The notes under the pieces: generated by a model
What the model saw: only the letters and a program-made list of their open reading frames with translations
What the model was told of the DNA's origin: nothing
The model's database searches: none
Made by a program: the position numbers and the translations under genes
Assembly (NCBI GenBank): GCA_014607495.2
Contig: CP053163.1
Location: 3,080,716-3,144,715, forward strand
Length of the DNA stretch: 64,000 nt
Direction of reading: 5' to 3'
From: Carposina sasakii
Lineage: Eukaryota > Arthropoda > Insecta > Lepidoptera > Carposinidae
Shown here: in pieces, positions 32,844 through 47,800 of the stretch
How positions within the stretch are numbered: the stretch's first letter is position 1
Layout of the letters: each line of letters opens with the position of its first letter

Positions 32844-35800
32844 ATGGGAGTATTCAAGTGGTTGCGACGGTAAGTGCCTCTAATTTTAAGCTACTATTAT
32901 TTTTTGTACTTTGTCTACTTTTTGTACTTTGTCTACTTTTTGTACTTTGTCTACTTTTTGTACCTACACATCGCGCCTCGTATGTCGTAAACTGTGTTTT
33001 ACCATACTAACAGTAACCACCTATAGATATAGCTAGCAGGTACCTACTACTTCTATAACTGGGTACCTAAGTACTTCAGTTAATTCTGTTAATAATGAAA
33101 CATGGGAAACTGCAATAAATAAATTAATTTTAAAAATAAATACCTACCTACCTACACCACTGTTGACTATGACAATTATAATATTAGCTTATCAATTTTG
33201 CATACCTACCTGTGGTAACTAATTAGCTTGCAGTACATAACATCCTAGTGTATTACCCAATGTAGTAAATTCCTTTTGAGTCTCCACCTAGTTTTTCCAG
33301 TAAAGGATCCCATTGATAATAGAGGCCACCCTTTGTTGCTGAAGGCCTGGCTAACACTATTGTTGTATACAATATAAACTAATTACCTACTCTGAATTGG
33401 ATCAGTTGACTTTAAATTAAATGAGTTATCTCTATAAAATTTTTCTTGGATTCCTAAAATAAATGCTACATGGGTATTTAAAGTTTTACCTACTTACTTT
33501 AAAAATGATTATCTTTATCATACACCACCTAATGTAAAATAATAGAAAGTGTTACAATTTATTTACCAATTAGAATATTATTAGAATAATGCCAAATTAA
33601 GTAAATGTTCAACTCAAGTTTTCTAATAAAATTCCTATTGGAGAATATCTAGGTACCTTCCTAATTTATTAGATTTATATAGTTATAAAGTGGCATACAT
33701 AAAGACTATTATGTATGCCACTTTATAAAATTTTAATGATGAAGTACCATATGCACGCAATGCTTAAAATAATTATATTATAGAAGTGGTATATTACTTA
33801 GTAATAGAATTGCCAGTGAGAAACTGAATAAATGATCTAGCTATTATGTAGGTAGTTAACTTGTTAGGGGCACTACAATGTCTTAACTTCATTATCTTTG
33901 TAAATGGGTAAATACTTATAGTTCCTTTAAAAAATTGATCTGTTGACCCCTAATTTTATAACTACCATTTAATTTAGGGAGATTCTATTCATTAGACATA
34001 GGTACAGTAGGTAAACTCTTTGATATTTCTCACTGTATTTATTGGGTGCAAAGCATTCTATTGGTATTCTCATTGATGTGTTCAGATTTTACTGAATCCT
34101 CCTATTCATATTATTCCTCTTAAGTCTTTGTCGTCGTCAGCCTATTGCAGTCCACTGCTGGACGTTATCCTTCTACAGGACACCCCGCATGGCTCGATCT
34201 CCCGTTTTCGCCTACCAGCCGCCTATCTTTAATCTAAATAATCCGTCATCGGTCCATCTGGCTGGAGGGCGTCCAACGCTATGCTTGCCAAGGCGCGGTC
34301 ACCATTCGAAAACCTGCTTACTCCACCGTCCATCGGTTCTACGACAGATGTGACCAGCCCACTGCCACTTCAGTCTGCTATACCACGTCCTGTCATTTTG
34401 GTCTTACCAATACAAATACTTCTTACAAACTTGTCAAGTATGGCTGTAATTTTTTTCACAATCATGTTTATTAACGTAAACACGAATCGACAGGACGAAG
34501 GGTTCTCGTGAAGTTACTAGCAGGGCCCGATCTAGCTATTTAGCCGCCCCGGGCAAAGATTATTTTCGCCGCCCTTTAACATACACAACACACGGAGCGG
34601 GGCGGGGCGAGACAACTCATGAGTAGGTATATTTGCCGCACCAATTTTTACCGCACCAATTTTTACCCGAATTTTTTCTCATAGGCTACAGTTTTTAAAA
34701 ACACAAAGAATTCAAATTGCTGAGGAATCAACCAGAAAACACAATAACTATCAAAAGCGCGAGCGAAGCGAACGCGATTTTTAACCGACTTCAAAAAAAG
34801 GAGGAGGTTCTCAATTTATAGTATCTAGTGTTTATGCTAGTTTATTCATAGACAGATATGAATTATTTCTCGTGAAAAATCTTGCTACGCGCGTCTATGT
34901 GCATTAATGCAGAAAAACGCAGTCTATTTACTCAACTTTTTATGTATATTTATTTAGCCTTTGTATGCATTCCTTTTGTAAATTTCTTTCTATTGATTGT
35001 TATGTTTTGTGTACAATAAAGAATAAATTAAAAAATTAAACTTTGGACCCTAATATTTTGGAAACCAAACTCTTCCCAGGTATGCTTCCAAGGAGAAAAA
35101 TTATCGTGATGATGAGGAGATTACGTAGTTTTCAGGAACGTCGACGACCAAAAATTACCATGTATAAACTAGCATCTATTTAAGTCCACAACGCATTAAC
35201 ACAACTAAAAATCGAGAAATAAACTGAATTTTAGAAAAAAAATTTAACCGACTTCAAACTTTAACTAAAAAGCTATAAATAACGTAACTAATATATCTAC
35301 TTAATACATATTAAATATCTCAAATTATTTAAATATTTACAACTTAATACCTAATACTTTAACAAAGTCATCTTTAACTATTTAAATATTTATAATTATA
35401 ACTTATTTTTTGGAGTCGGTGCCAGCCAAACAAATAAATGTAATTACGAGGGCTGTTTGATAAGTCCTTTTAAAAACTATTTGTAAAACCTTTTTTCTGG
35501 TAAATGGCGTTAACACTGGCAGGCACAATCTTTCAAATGAAGACTGTCAAAAATTCAGCAAAAAAAAACAAATTTTTGTCAGTATAACCATTGTTTAACT
35601 GTGATCACTCGTAAATATTCAACAACTATGGAAAAAACTGAATTTCGTGCCGTTATAAAACATTTTTTTATGAAGGGTTGCAGTGCTGCCACAATAAAAA
35701 CTGAACTTGATTCTGTTCATGGCACTAACGCACCAACGTTGCAGACTGTTTATAACTGGATAAATGATTTTAAACGTGGTCGGTCAAGCACATCTGATGC

Positions 35801-38800
35801 TCCACGCTCTGGTCGCCCAATCGAAGACACTACTGAGGATGTTGTTGAAGAAGTCCATAATATTGTACTCGACGACCGCCGAGTGAAGGTGCGTGAAATA
35901 GCTGAGAACACAGGCATCTCCACTGAGCGAGTACATAAAATCCTGCATGAAGATTTGGGTATGACAAAGCTGTCTGCACGATGGGTGCCACGTTTGTTGA
36001 CAATCGAACAAAAACACGAAAGAAAGCGAATTTCAAAACTGTGTTTGGATATGATGAAGCGTAATCCTCGGAATTTTTTGAGTCGATTTGTCACTGTGGA
36101 CGAAACTTGGGTCCATCATTATACACCTGAATCAAAACAGCAATCAAAACAATGGATGGCGACTGGTGAACGTGCCCCAAAGAAGACCAAGACTGTTTTG
36201 TCGGCTGGAAAGGTCATGGCGACAGTCTTCTGGGATGGCGAAGGAATCATTATGATTGATTACTTGGAAAAGGGAAAGACTATCACTGGCCGTTATTACG
36301 CAGAGTTATTGGACCGTTTTAATGCCGAATTGTTGGAAAAACGACCAAAATTGTCCCCCAAGAAAGTCCTCTTTCATCAAGACAATGCCCCACCCAGTGC
36401 ACACGTCAACTATTGCAATGGCCAAAATCCACGAGTTGGGCTTCGAACTGGTTCCGCATGCTCCGTATTCGCCGGATCTAGCTCCGTGCGATTATTACCT
36501 ATTCCCAAATCTGAAAAGATGGCTTGGAGGGCAAAAATTTTTGACAAATGAGGACTGCATCGCTGGTGTAAACGCCTATTTTGAAGACCTCGACAAAACG
36601 TATTTTTTGGAGGGGATAAAAAAATTGGAAACTCGCTGGAACAAGTGTTTGGCCCTCAAAGGAGACTATGTTGAGAAATAAATGTAAATTGTTTAAAAAA
36701 AATAAAAAAAATAAACTTTTTAAAACGACTTATCAAACAGCCCTCGTAAACTGACCCACACTAAATAGTAAAACCAAGAATCGGAAATTGCATTACCGCT
36801 GCCTACTACACCGTATTGTATTTTGCCGTGTGTGTGGCGTTGCCAGCCCCGCGCGTCCATCAACACAACAGACTACGTTACCTAGGCTGGCACCGACTCC
36901 AAAAAATAAATGATAATTATAAATATTTAAATAGTTAAAGATGACTTTGTTAAAGTATTAGGTATTAAGTTGTAAATATTTAAATAATTTGAGATATTTA
37001 ATATGTATTAAGTAGATATATTAGTTACGTTATTTATCGCTTTTTAATTGATACGGCGGGTCATAAATAAAACGTTTCATTCTGTCAAATAAATCGGATT
37101 TCCCCTGATATAAAAAGAATTCGCTTTACATAGCTTATAGCAGCGGCGCTAGTACCCCTCTCGATATTATTACCTCTATTATAATTATATAATACTACCG
37201 GTTATTACAATTCGTAGCCTTCGCCGGTTTCGCACTGTGTCGTTCGTTATCGTGATATATCCACCAAAGTATTCGTTCGATTCGACTGCGTTTTAGCTGA
37301 AAAACCTAAATAAGAGAGCTGATCCATCAAAAAGATAACTCGCTCTAGTAGCTATTGATAAAGGGCCATTTGCAGCCACCATGTAAACTATTACTCGCGT
37401 ATAAAAATACAGGAAAGGTAAGGGAGGTTTCGATTTGTAGGTATGTAATAACATAATTGGATTCTCTGAAACGGCTATAACATTTTTTTATATATGCAGT
37501 TAATTTCGTCCTGTGCTGATGTGGGGCTTTACTAAAATACATCCTGCATCTCCTTCCGTACACGTCGTCGGTTAAAGTGGACTAAGGATGATTTAGGCAT
37601 GAACGTATAAAGAATAACGGACAGAGTGTTGTCACTACACGGAGTGACGTATTCATAGTAAGTTCGGCGCCTACCAGAAAATCCGCACACATACACAACG
37701 CGCCGCCATTACGATGCTTCAACTTCAACCTGTGCAGTGACAGCATTACGTCCTATGTTCTTTATACGGTCATGGATTTAGGAGCATTCTCTCAGGCGAT
37801 GACCTGGTGAACTATGATCACTGATCCTGCTATTCTATATTCTAAACGTGGCTATAGGATCTCATTTGTGAGGCTGCAGTTTTAGCTAGCCCGTTTTTTG
37901 GAGCACAACCGTGTTTATATGTATGTAAGGAAGGTTTAGTTTATCCTGCGAAATATCCAGTATCTATCCTCCGTTTGTACATTGTATAAACAACACGATC
38001 GCGAGGCCTAAACTAAAATAACTTAAATCGAAATAAAACTATTTAGTTCATAAAAGTAACAGTCTAATCATAGTAGGCCCAGTTAAATAACTTAATTAAA
38101 ATTATCTGATCTAATAAGCTGATTTTCTATTATGTAAGCGCAAAATAAGTTCCCTGCCTACCTACCTCTTACCGATTCGGTGTGGTATTAGCGAAAAAGA
38201 ACAAGAAAGTTTTTACTTTCTACATAAGAAAAACTGCCTAAATTAGTCACAAACAGAGTCATAATACAAGATGATTCGCATATTAATCACCTATTCTATT
38301 TATTTAATTATGTATTCTATTCAAATTAATTCGTTCAAATATCATGTAAAGCTAGTTCAAAGAGTGTAGTTGCGCCGATGCTTGTGAAAAAAGTGTCTCT
38401 GTATTTGCAGTCTTAAACTCTTCCATCATTCTTTAAATGTCTTATCATTAGATAAAATTACGTTTCATTGTCGAGAAACAATTCTTCGAAGTTAACTTAT
38501 TTGATATCATGAGGCTTTTAACTGGCTAACTGTATCTGCTGTCTGAATGCCAATTTTTCTTTTGCACAGCTATTACAATATGATCCGTTCGTTGTATCAG
38601 AATCTGGATAAAGCATGTTACTTCCCCTAATTTAAAAAAAGCAAAAAACTTAGGTGGTAATAAAGGCCACGATATCAGCGTAAGCTGACTTCGCACTGCG
38701 TTTCTTCAATGGTTCTCTTTCGGCGTTGTGTCAGCTAGAATTTTACCATAACAGGGGACTGAGATGACATTTTTTTTTGTGACCACTTTTACCTATGCAA

Positions 38801-41800
38801 ATGTTAGCCACGCAAAAATGTAGAGCCCGTTATCCAACAAATTAAATTAGCTAAGAAAATATATGCGTTCATCTCATGACATTCACCAATCAATCAATAT
38901 TACATGAGCTAACGCGAAATTCCAGATACTTGGTATGTAACGCACGATCAATTCTAAATGATTAAATATTGAACCCTCACGAACTTACAAAATAGCACTG
39001 AATTCAGTCGTGATTGATACCTCCATTAATTATTTTATCTTTAACCTCTCAATACGTTTGGTACTATCGTAGCGCTTTCTCTAAAACAATTTGATCGACG
39101 TCTGATACTTCTTATTGTAAATCCGAATAACCTAAATTGATGGCTAGACATTTTCTTATTTATGCAAGCATTATCTTGTCATTAATTCGAGAGAGAATAA
39201 TAAAGCTTTCTATCTTAATTATAGAGTTATGTAAGTTATTGTCGATTTTATTTTGATACGTTGTAGCGCCATGCTTTATCCGGTACATTGTTGTTGTTAT
39301 TAATTTTCATTTGTTTTTTATAATCTAATTAACTTTTAAGTTCATCGACATTTTTACTGTTATTACCTTAATGCACATTTATCTACGTATGCTATGCTAG
39401 ATTAAACCGCGACAACCTCAATTATCTCAATCATAATTTCTAAATTTTGTCGCGGTTTTTCATATGCAAAATAGATTAGCATTGTTAAGTCCGGTGAAAT
39501 ATGCTTTTGCGGTTACGAGGCATAAGGCACGGTAAAAAGTGCAAATAAAAGTCCGAGGTAACGTCTAAATTGCGAAAGTCAAGCAAAAAAAGTAAGGTCG
39601 ACGTCCGATACACTTTTACCAATTTGCAATTTGTTCAAGCTTACTGCAGAGGTTCCCAGACGAGCGGTCGCGTCAATCATCCATACAATCGTGTTTCTAT
39701 ACAACCATTGATAGAATAGTCGGGCTGGAAACCTATTGAGGCTTGATTGTTTTCCATATTTGTCCAGGCTCTCGCATTTGCCTTTGTAGTTACCTATTGG
39801 AAACTATAACATACTAATATTCCATTAATATTTTGGTTGCATTGCTCTTTACAAATCAGCAGTATACCTACTACTTGCAATGGTTGACTTGACATTTTGA
39901 GTTAGACTAGTTAGTCAATTGTATTTTTTAAATTTAGAAACGGATTACCCGCAATAAACATTATATGACACCCTACACACATAAATAACACACGGCTGTG
40001 TTCCCGAAATGGGGTAGGCAGAACTCCAGGGTCACAAAGGAGATCAGATGTAAATGATAAGTAGCAAGTTGGTAGCATATCGCCTGAGAGAATGACCGAG
40101 TTCCTTAGTCGACTCTGATACCTACTTTTTGATGAGTATTACGTCTTTTCGTCTGTCCTTTCTATCAAGTAAATCAGTCGCGGCGCTACTTTCAACATGT
40201 CAATCATTATCCCGATACATTTGAGCTTTAGTATCTATGAGCGGACACATGGTCAACACCCGCGACTCCGGCCGCGTGGACTGCAGAAAAAATAAAATGT
40301 CAATATTATCCGGGATAAAAAGTAGCATATGTCCTTTATCAGGCTCTAGACTACCTGCGTACTTCATCAATTTCATCGATTCAGTAGTTTTGGCGTGAAA
40401 GCGAGATAGACAGAGTTACTTTTGCATTTATCTTCTAATACATATATAAAATTCTCTTGTGGTTGTGTTTCGTACCAAACTCCTCCAAAACGGCTTTTCG
40501 ATCTTTATATGTATCTAGGTATATTCGATAGATCTATAGGCCGTGAACTATTTTTTGTACCCCTTCCACGCAATAAGCGACAACCACACGAGCGGAGCTG
40601 CGGGCAACAGCTAGAAATATTAGTAAGGATTTTTTGCCGCAAGACTTGAGTGGCAGTTCGGTGCGCGGACGCTGTTCAATAGATCTGTCGCCATTGACCC
40701 GCAACACTCCCACGCTTTTGCTCACCACTAGGGTAATTACTAGCGGTTAGTCATAGCTTTTTTGTAGCTAAACTTACGCGGAGTAACTTGAATAACGATT
40801 AAAATAACCTAATCATTGGCGTTTTATTAGCTAAGCTCGGTCCAGTCTGATAAATTTTGGTAGGTTTATATTTTATGCTGAATTATGTGATGCGATTGTG
40901 TGATGATATTTATTGTTATTGTTGATTGTTTATTGTCGGGATCTTCATTCAATAAAATTGTATGCAACAGCCAAGAAAATGGTATCATGTACGTACATGA
41001 GGCTTCGCATAGATACTGCATTTAAGTTAACACTAAATGCGCGCACAATCACAGATTTATTGAGACTGTGAGTCAAATGAAAATACATATACCTTCCTAT
41101 TTGCAGCGAACGAGTGACAGTAACCACACACCACGTCACACCAGAGGCGGTTGAAGACCATCAAACGCACAGCGAGACCCACGTCGGCACAATCCGCACG
41201 GAAGAGTACAAACGCGACCTAGCCGAGTTCCAAGCTAGACGTTCGCTGGGAAACAGGGAATTGATTGAAACGCCTGTCAACAAGAAATGTGGTCGCCATT
41301 CCCTTCCAAAATCTTGCACGGAATGCGCCGCGGACCACGACAACACTTTCAACTACGAAAAGAAATCCGCTGTCAAATACAAGAAGAAGAAGAAACACGT
41401 GCACAATAGATCTGACATTGAGCCGACGCGGAATATTCAGTTTCTGTTCCACAATCAAGTGTTTATGCCCGGGAATGTGTTCGCGACGTCGTCGTACTCG
41501 GAACCGCAGAAATACAAGAGGAGGCAACGGCTGAATAGGTCGCCTAACATGGAGTATGTATTGCAGAAGCATATTGACTTCAAGGACGATGACCAACCCG
41601 ATTCGCCGCCGATATTTTTCAAAAATAACTCCTTGCCTTTCGATGTTAGCAACTTTTTAAATGGATCCAAAGAAGAAGTGGACGGCATTCTAGCCGATGA
41701 GGTGAATTTATCTAGTCGCAGTCATTCTTCAGCAGAGGTTCAGAATAAAGAGGATAGTTGTGAAGACAAGATGTGGGAGGTAATGAGTGAGCTGAAGAAT

Positions 41801-44800
41801 CTGAACCAGTGGGCTGATGAGCAGCTTAAAGCGCCGTCCAATGGCGGCAGCATATGCGAGGATAATTACGTAAGTTTTAAACGACCTTTTGCATTTAACA
41901 TAATACATACACATATAAACTACAAGCTTACTCTGTGTTCGGATTACATTGGGTAGGTGGTGTTTGTACGAAACTAAGAAGACTAGAGTTTGATAAAGTA
42001 TCTTCTGCGCGTAATTTCGTTAATAACATTTATGTATTACTATTATAATCTAGCCAATCACGGCGCAACTAATCCTATCGTTCGAAAGAACTGTACTCTA
42101 CTGTCGACACGACACGGGCTTAGCGCCGCCGCCGGCCCGAAGTAAATTTTAGAATGGAGCGAGATCCAATTTATGGCGCCTCTCCTGTTTGCTCCTATTA
42201 ATATACACCTATATCTTTACCATTTAGGCGCCCTCTAGGATTTGGCGCATGGAGCGCCTGCTCCGTTCGCCGTATGGGCGGGCCGGCCCTGCACAGGAAT
42301 ATAATAAGGGGGCCGTGTCGTGGTCGTGTCGTCTAGTGGAAAATCGAGCCTAACTATTTAATACATTTTGCTTCCAATAAGCCGTGGTTGTGCCGTCTAA
42401 AAAAAATTCCTTCGTGCTAAACCTAAACAAAACTGTTCCAGAGTGACGCAAGCGCCTACGGGCTGCCAATAGCAAGCGCGAGTAACCTTGACGTGGACAT
42501 AGATAGGGGCAGAGTGTGGAACCACGGCAGCTGGGGCCTTGTCCCCATTCAGGTCAAGAAGCTGGCTGGAGTCAGTGTAGCTGACGTCACACAAAAACAG
42601 AATACTGAGATTAACATATTGAGGTACGTAAACAATAAAACAATAGGTAGATACATACAAACGGCTGAGTTCCCAAAATAGGGTAGCATTGTAGGATCAT
42701 GAGGGAGATCCTGCTGCAACGTTTTACATAGGGGGTCAGATTTAAATGATCAGTGACAAGTTGCTAGCTGGTAATCTGAGAATCCCTGAGTGACCTTTAG
42801 TCTTAGTCGACTAAGCTTTCACGACATCTACCGTAGGAAATGTAGCTGATGTAATATATTTTAGTGAAGCCCTATCAGGGTTTTACTAGCGAAAGCGAAG
42901 TTCGCAAAGTTATTTTAACATTTCTACTAATAGCTGTAAGACTTCATCAGATTAACGAACGCGCTAAATTAGGATTTCCTATTGGAGGACAATAAGTTGT
43001 AGCTCTTGAAGTTACTTTGTCTTAGAACTACTTGTACATTTCGCAGCTTTCATACTATAGGGGCACAACTCGAAAAAAATGGTTATTGGGAAAATGCGTT
43101 TAAGATGTTTGCGTATTGATTTTGTTCCGATATATTGTAAAAACTCGAAATCACAAAATTTTCGAGATGTGCCCCTATAGTGTGAAAGCTGCGATTTATT
43201 GCTTTCAGGAAATACAGGCACCCCAACATAATCCTGCTTATGGGGATATATCCCGACATACACAACAACATCCACATTATATGTGAGCGGTGTGTGGACA
43301 CGCTATATGGATTACTACATGTACAGGTAAGCGACTTAGTAATACCGTTTTTTGTCATAATAAACAAGCGACCCGCCCCGACTTCGCACGAGTACAATTA
43401 TGTTACTACACATAATAAACCTGCGTCTTCACTCTCTGCGGTATGCTCTGTCACGGCATTGAGGAATAAGATTATAAGTCTTATTCCTCTGTGGTCTCGG
43501 CGAGCATGTATGAAGAATTTAATGAATGTAGATAAGGCGAAAGAGGTAACGTACTATATGGAGATCTGTAGTCTCTGCCTACCCCTATGGGACATAGGCG
43601 TGAGGTTAGTTATGTATGTATACAGGGTATGTTAAGTGAAAACCTACGTAAATAACTCATTGTAGAGAACCTATCCACAAAATTTGAGACTCGAAATCAC
43701 ATGTTTATTTTTCCCGATACTATAGAGAATTTTTAAATATCTCAGGAATTTTCATACAATCTTGAAAAATAAACATGTGATTTCGAGCTTTTCGAGAACT
43801 TTACGTGCTCGTTATTACTAGCATAGGAAGAATTAATTAGACGCTAAAATCTTGGATTGCGCGGAGTTCGTCAAGCAGACCCAATGAGTAAAAGTAATTC
43901 ATTTAAAAATTTACATAGTTTAGCATAAGTAGCCTGATTTTAGCATAAACACATGATACGAATGCATGCATTATAATGTTTGATTAATGACAAGAACAAC
44001 AACACGCACTTTAAACTACTTACACAACATTACACTGTTGGTCGTGACGATAAGGGAAAATACTGCGAATATTAGATAATAGACTTTCGTTGGTCGCATA
44101 GTAAACGAGCGTGAAACTTCGATTAGCAAATAATTAAAGAAGTTGTTCACGATCGGTATTTTCCTCTTTTATTTCACCAACGTCCATACCATGTTGAATA
44201 CACCGGTTCTCGTCCGATCACCGAAGTTAAGCAACATCGGGCGTGGTCAGTACTTGGATGGGTGACCGCCTGGGAACACCACGTGATGTTGGTTTTTTGT
44301 CATAATTCTTTATAAATCATTTTTAAGAACTTATCCCATTACAAATAGAGTCGGCGAATGTGGTATCTTTCGAAACTCATTGCCAAAGATTAGGCGTTTG
44401 TTTTACGGCCGGCTGCCTGCCCGACACAAACCTTTCTCGGGTATGGCAAGAATATCTACTACGTACAGGTTGTTTGTGACAGCTAGGCAAATATTGATAC
44501 AATTACTTCAGACCATGATTCTGAGCCGGAAAACAGAGAAAATTTTAGCAGACTGAAATTTTAGAATTTTAGTCAAAAGATGATTAAAAAAAAAAAGTTA
44601 TCCTCAAAAAAGGTCAAATAACTTATCAACCCTAATGGAGAGTCACAAGTGATCCAAAAAACAGCAATGTGTCACAATATAACCAATGAAAGCTCATTAA
44701 TTAGTCACAGGATCGCCCGATACTATTGGCGCGGAGAGCAAAGATTACTAATAATAAAATCAAAAATACATTTCCTGCGAGTAATAACACTCGTATAACT

Positions 44801-47800
44801 GAACACAATGGTACTTGTTCAGCATTTCAGTATTTGCCTGGCTGTCACCTACACCCTGTATTATAATTGATTGTATATTTTTTGTTCCAGGGTCGAAAAC
44901 TAAACCATGAGACGGCAGTGAAATACGTGCTGGATGTAGCCAATGCCTTGGTGTTCCTTCGTATGCAAGGCTACATTCACACCGAGCTTTCCAGCATCAG
45001 TATAAGTGTGACCTCTCACGATGTGGCCAAGCTAGCGGATTTGGGTCCTTGCATGCGTTTGGAGAAACCTAAGGAAGTGTTGCCGAAAGACTATGAGGTT
45101 TATTCCCCGGAACCGCAGTATGTTAATATCGAAGGTAGGTTGGAAAGCTTATGTTTTTGTTAATTTATTTATTTAGATTTATTTCCTCTGAATATGTCTA
45201 ACAGGTAGACAGCGGGAAGTAACTTTGTTTTATACTGTTATTTTGTATCTCTTTCGAAACTTACGGGACAACGTCCAACGGCCGTAACCAAGATGTAGGG
45301 GACCTTTTAAGAGAACTTTAATATGGTGTGGGATACACATGGCGGATGTCATCGCCGACCGCACAATATGACCCGCCCGGCGATTGTCCCCGCCATATGC
45401 AAGACTATTGTGATATTGTCAGAGCTATATCATGCGATGGGAAACAAAGTTGCTGTCACCAAGCCGCATACCCAGCGTGGTTATTATGGGTAAAACCCCC
45501 CATGGCATACCTAAAACAGGGCCCCTAGTTCCCGGCTTAAACGACGGCGGCTGGTAGCGGCTGGATGGCAAAAACGGGAGATCGAGTCGTGTGGCGTACT
45601 CTGGGGTAGGTCTACGTCCAGCATTGGACTGCAACAGGCTGACGAAGAAAGTATGTTATTATTATGATTACAGACATTCGACAGCAATCCCCGGATTTCC
45701 AACCGCTACTGTCAGCAAACCCGTCCGACGTGTACTTAGCGAGTAACAGCGTGGCAAAGCCGGCGTCGTGTTACACCGCCGCGCCGCAGTTCCGCTGGCA
45801 GCCGCCGGAAGTGTACGACGCGGACGCGGCGGCGCTAGTGCGTGTCTGCGCTAAGGGAACAGCGTATTCACTCTGCGTCATCCTATGGGAGTGTTGCGTG
45901 GGTAAGTTCAATGGAAGACGCTTTTATTGTACACAGAAAATCTCAGTAAGCTGAGATTTCGTACCAGTTAAAATTAAGTGATTAGCAAAACGCGAGGAAA
46001 TTGTGCACACCCAAATCATAAAAACACAATATGCGCGCTTATATGTACGTGGACGTATATCGGACCGCCAAAGTTCGACAGTCTATCAAAAACACGGTCC
46101 GTTGTCCGTTCACGTTTACAAGCAGGGGCGATCCCTCAGGCGCTGAGCTGATTGTGATTGATCATTTACATCTGGCCCCGCAACGCTAAACGTGGCTATG
46201 GGATCTGGTTAATGATTCTGCAGTTCTGGCTACCCCATTTCGGGAAAACTTTGACAGCTATGTTAAAGAAAACCTCCCTACAGTGGCGCCAACTAGTGAG
46301 CGCAAAAACGGTGGACCGGATCAAGTTGTACATATTACCTCGAATAACTCTTAGATGATAACGTCATTTAACGAACCCGCAAAATGGAGGAGGAAATATT
46401 TACTTCGATAGAGTGCAATTTTGCTTTGTCTAACTAAAGCCTTCCAGCTCAAGTAGCATGACCTGCCAAATACGATATGATAAACCGATTTATCGACATT
46501 TGTCTAAATACTATAAATATAGCCTCCATGTTGAATTTTGTATAGAGACAATACGATATCCACGATGCGTGGTCATGCTAGGGGGGCTGGGCTGAAAATC
46601 AATAATTTCACTTCAGGCAAAATACCGTGGGAGGACCTTTCTTACGAGAAACTGAAGGAACTGTACACAATTTGGCGGACGGGTTTCATACTGCCTCGCG
46701 ACGGCAAACTTCCGGCAGCCATCTTGGATGTTCTGGAGGCGGGGCTTAAGATGCAGCGTTGTGAGAGGATCGACCTGACACAGTTGCAGCAAAACTTGCA
46801 AGAGATCAAGGTATGGACTCCATTCACATTCATCATCTTTCTGCCCTTATCCCATTATTTATGCGGCTATTGTTTCTTTCGAAACTCACATTGCCAAAGA
46901 TTTGGCATTTGTTTTACGGCCGGCTGCCTGCCTGACGCCATCCCTCCTCGGGTATAGCTAAGTGACAATTAAAAAAAGTACATGAAATGAATTCTGTAGT
47001 ACAGGCTCGTGACTAGAATCGAGCCCACGCCTTCCGACTGAAAGGCGCACGTCTTTACATACTTACATACTCATACAAGATTATATGTATTCAAATTCAA
47101 GATAGGTACTTTATTTTTTTTTATATATTAAATAGGCTTACGCTTGACCACAACGCGCCTGATGGTAAGCACCGTTGCAGTCTAAGATGGAGCGCGCTTG
47201 CCTAAAAGAAACCGGTTCACTCTCGACTTGAATCCGCAAGATTATAGTTCATGTGGAACAGGGATTCAGGCAGGGAGTTCCACAGCTTGGCCGTTCGCAC
47301 TATGAATGTAGAAGCAAAACGCTTAGTACGAGTTTTCGGCACTCCAACCGGTGTCGCCTTGACGTTTCCCTGGTCGTCCGGTTAATTGCACAAAATAAGG
47401 TCAAGTTGGTGTTTAGTCTGTCTTAGTGTCTCTTATTTTGCCAACAATGTCATGCAACCCGGCTGTGCTCCCAAAATAAGGTAGACGGAACTTGTGGAAT
47501 CATGAGGCAAATTCTACAGCCACGTTTAGTATAGCGGGGCCAGATTTAAAAGTTTAGGGACAAAATTGGCTGCGAGAACTCCCCCCTATGTTTCATAATC
47601 GATTCGCAGCTGATGCATGGTTTGGTATTCTCCTAATCGTAAATGTTTGTAATGATGACGCTTTACTCGATTAACATATGAGCGTAGAACATCTGCAGTG
47701 GGATCTCATACAGTTATCAAAGCATGATGAATACTTAGTTGAACACGACTATGTGTCATCAGCGATTTGTTTCACCAAATGTTTGTTGACAAACGCGTGC

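Larger units (their letters stand above)
35267..37046. mobile_element. Long-inverted-repeat element split by a mariner
   Basis: Arms of about 161 bp (35267-35427 and 36885-37046) are near-identical reverse complements, ending inward at GGAGTCGGTGCCAGCC. Without the mariner the unit is about 480 bp, with only about 155 bp between the arms. Non-coding. Confidence 0.75.

Noticed and set aside
46975..47055. tRNA-like sequence on the minus strand (GGGCTCGATTCT B-box-like)
   Set aside because: No acceptor stem or anticodon arm that pairs properly; more likely a SINE fragment.
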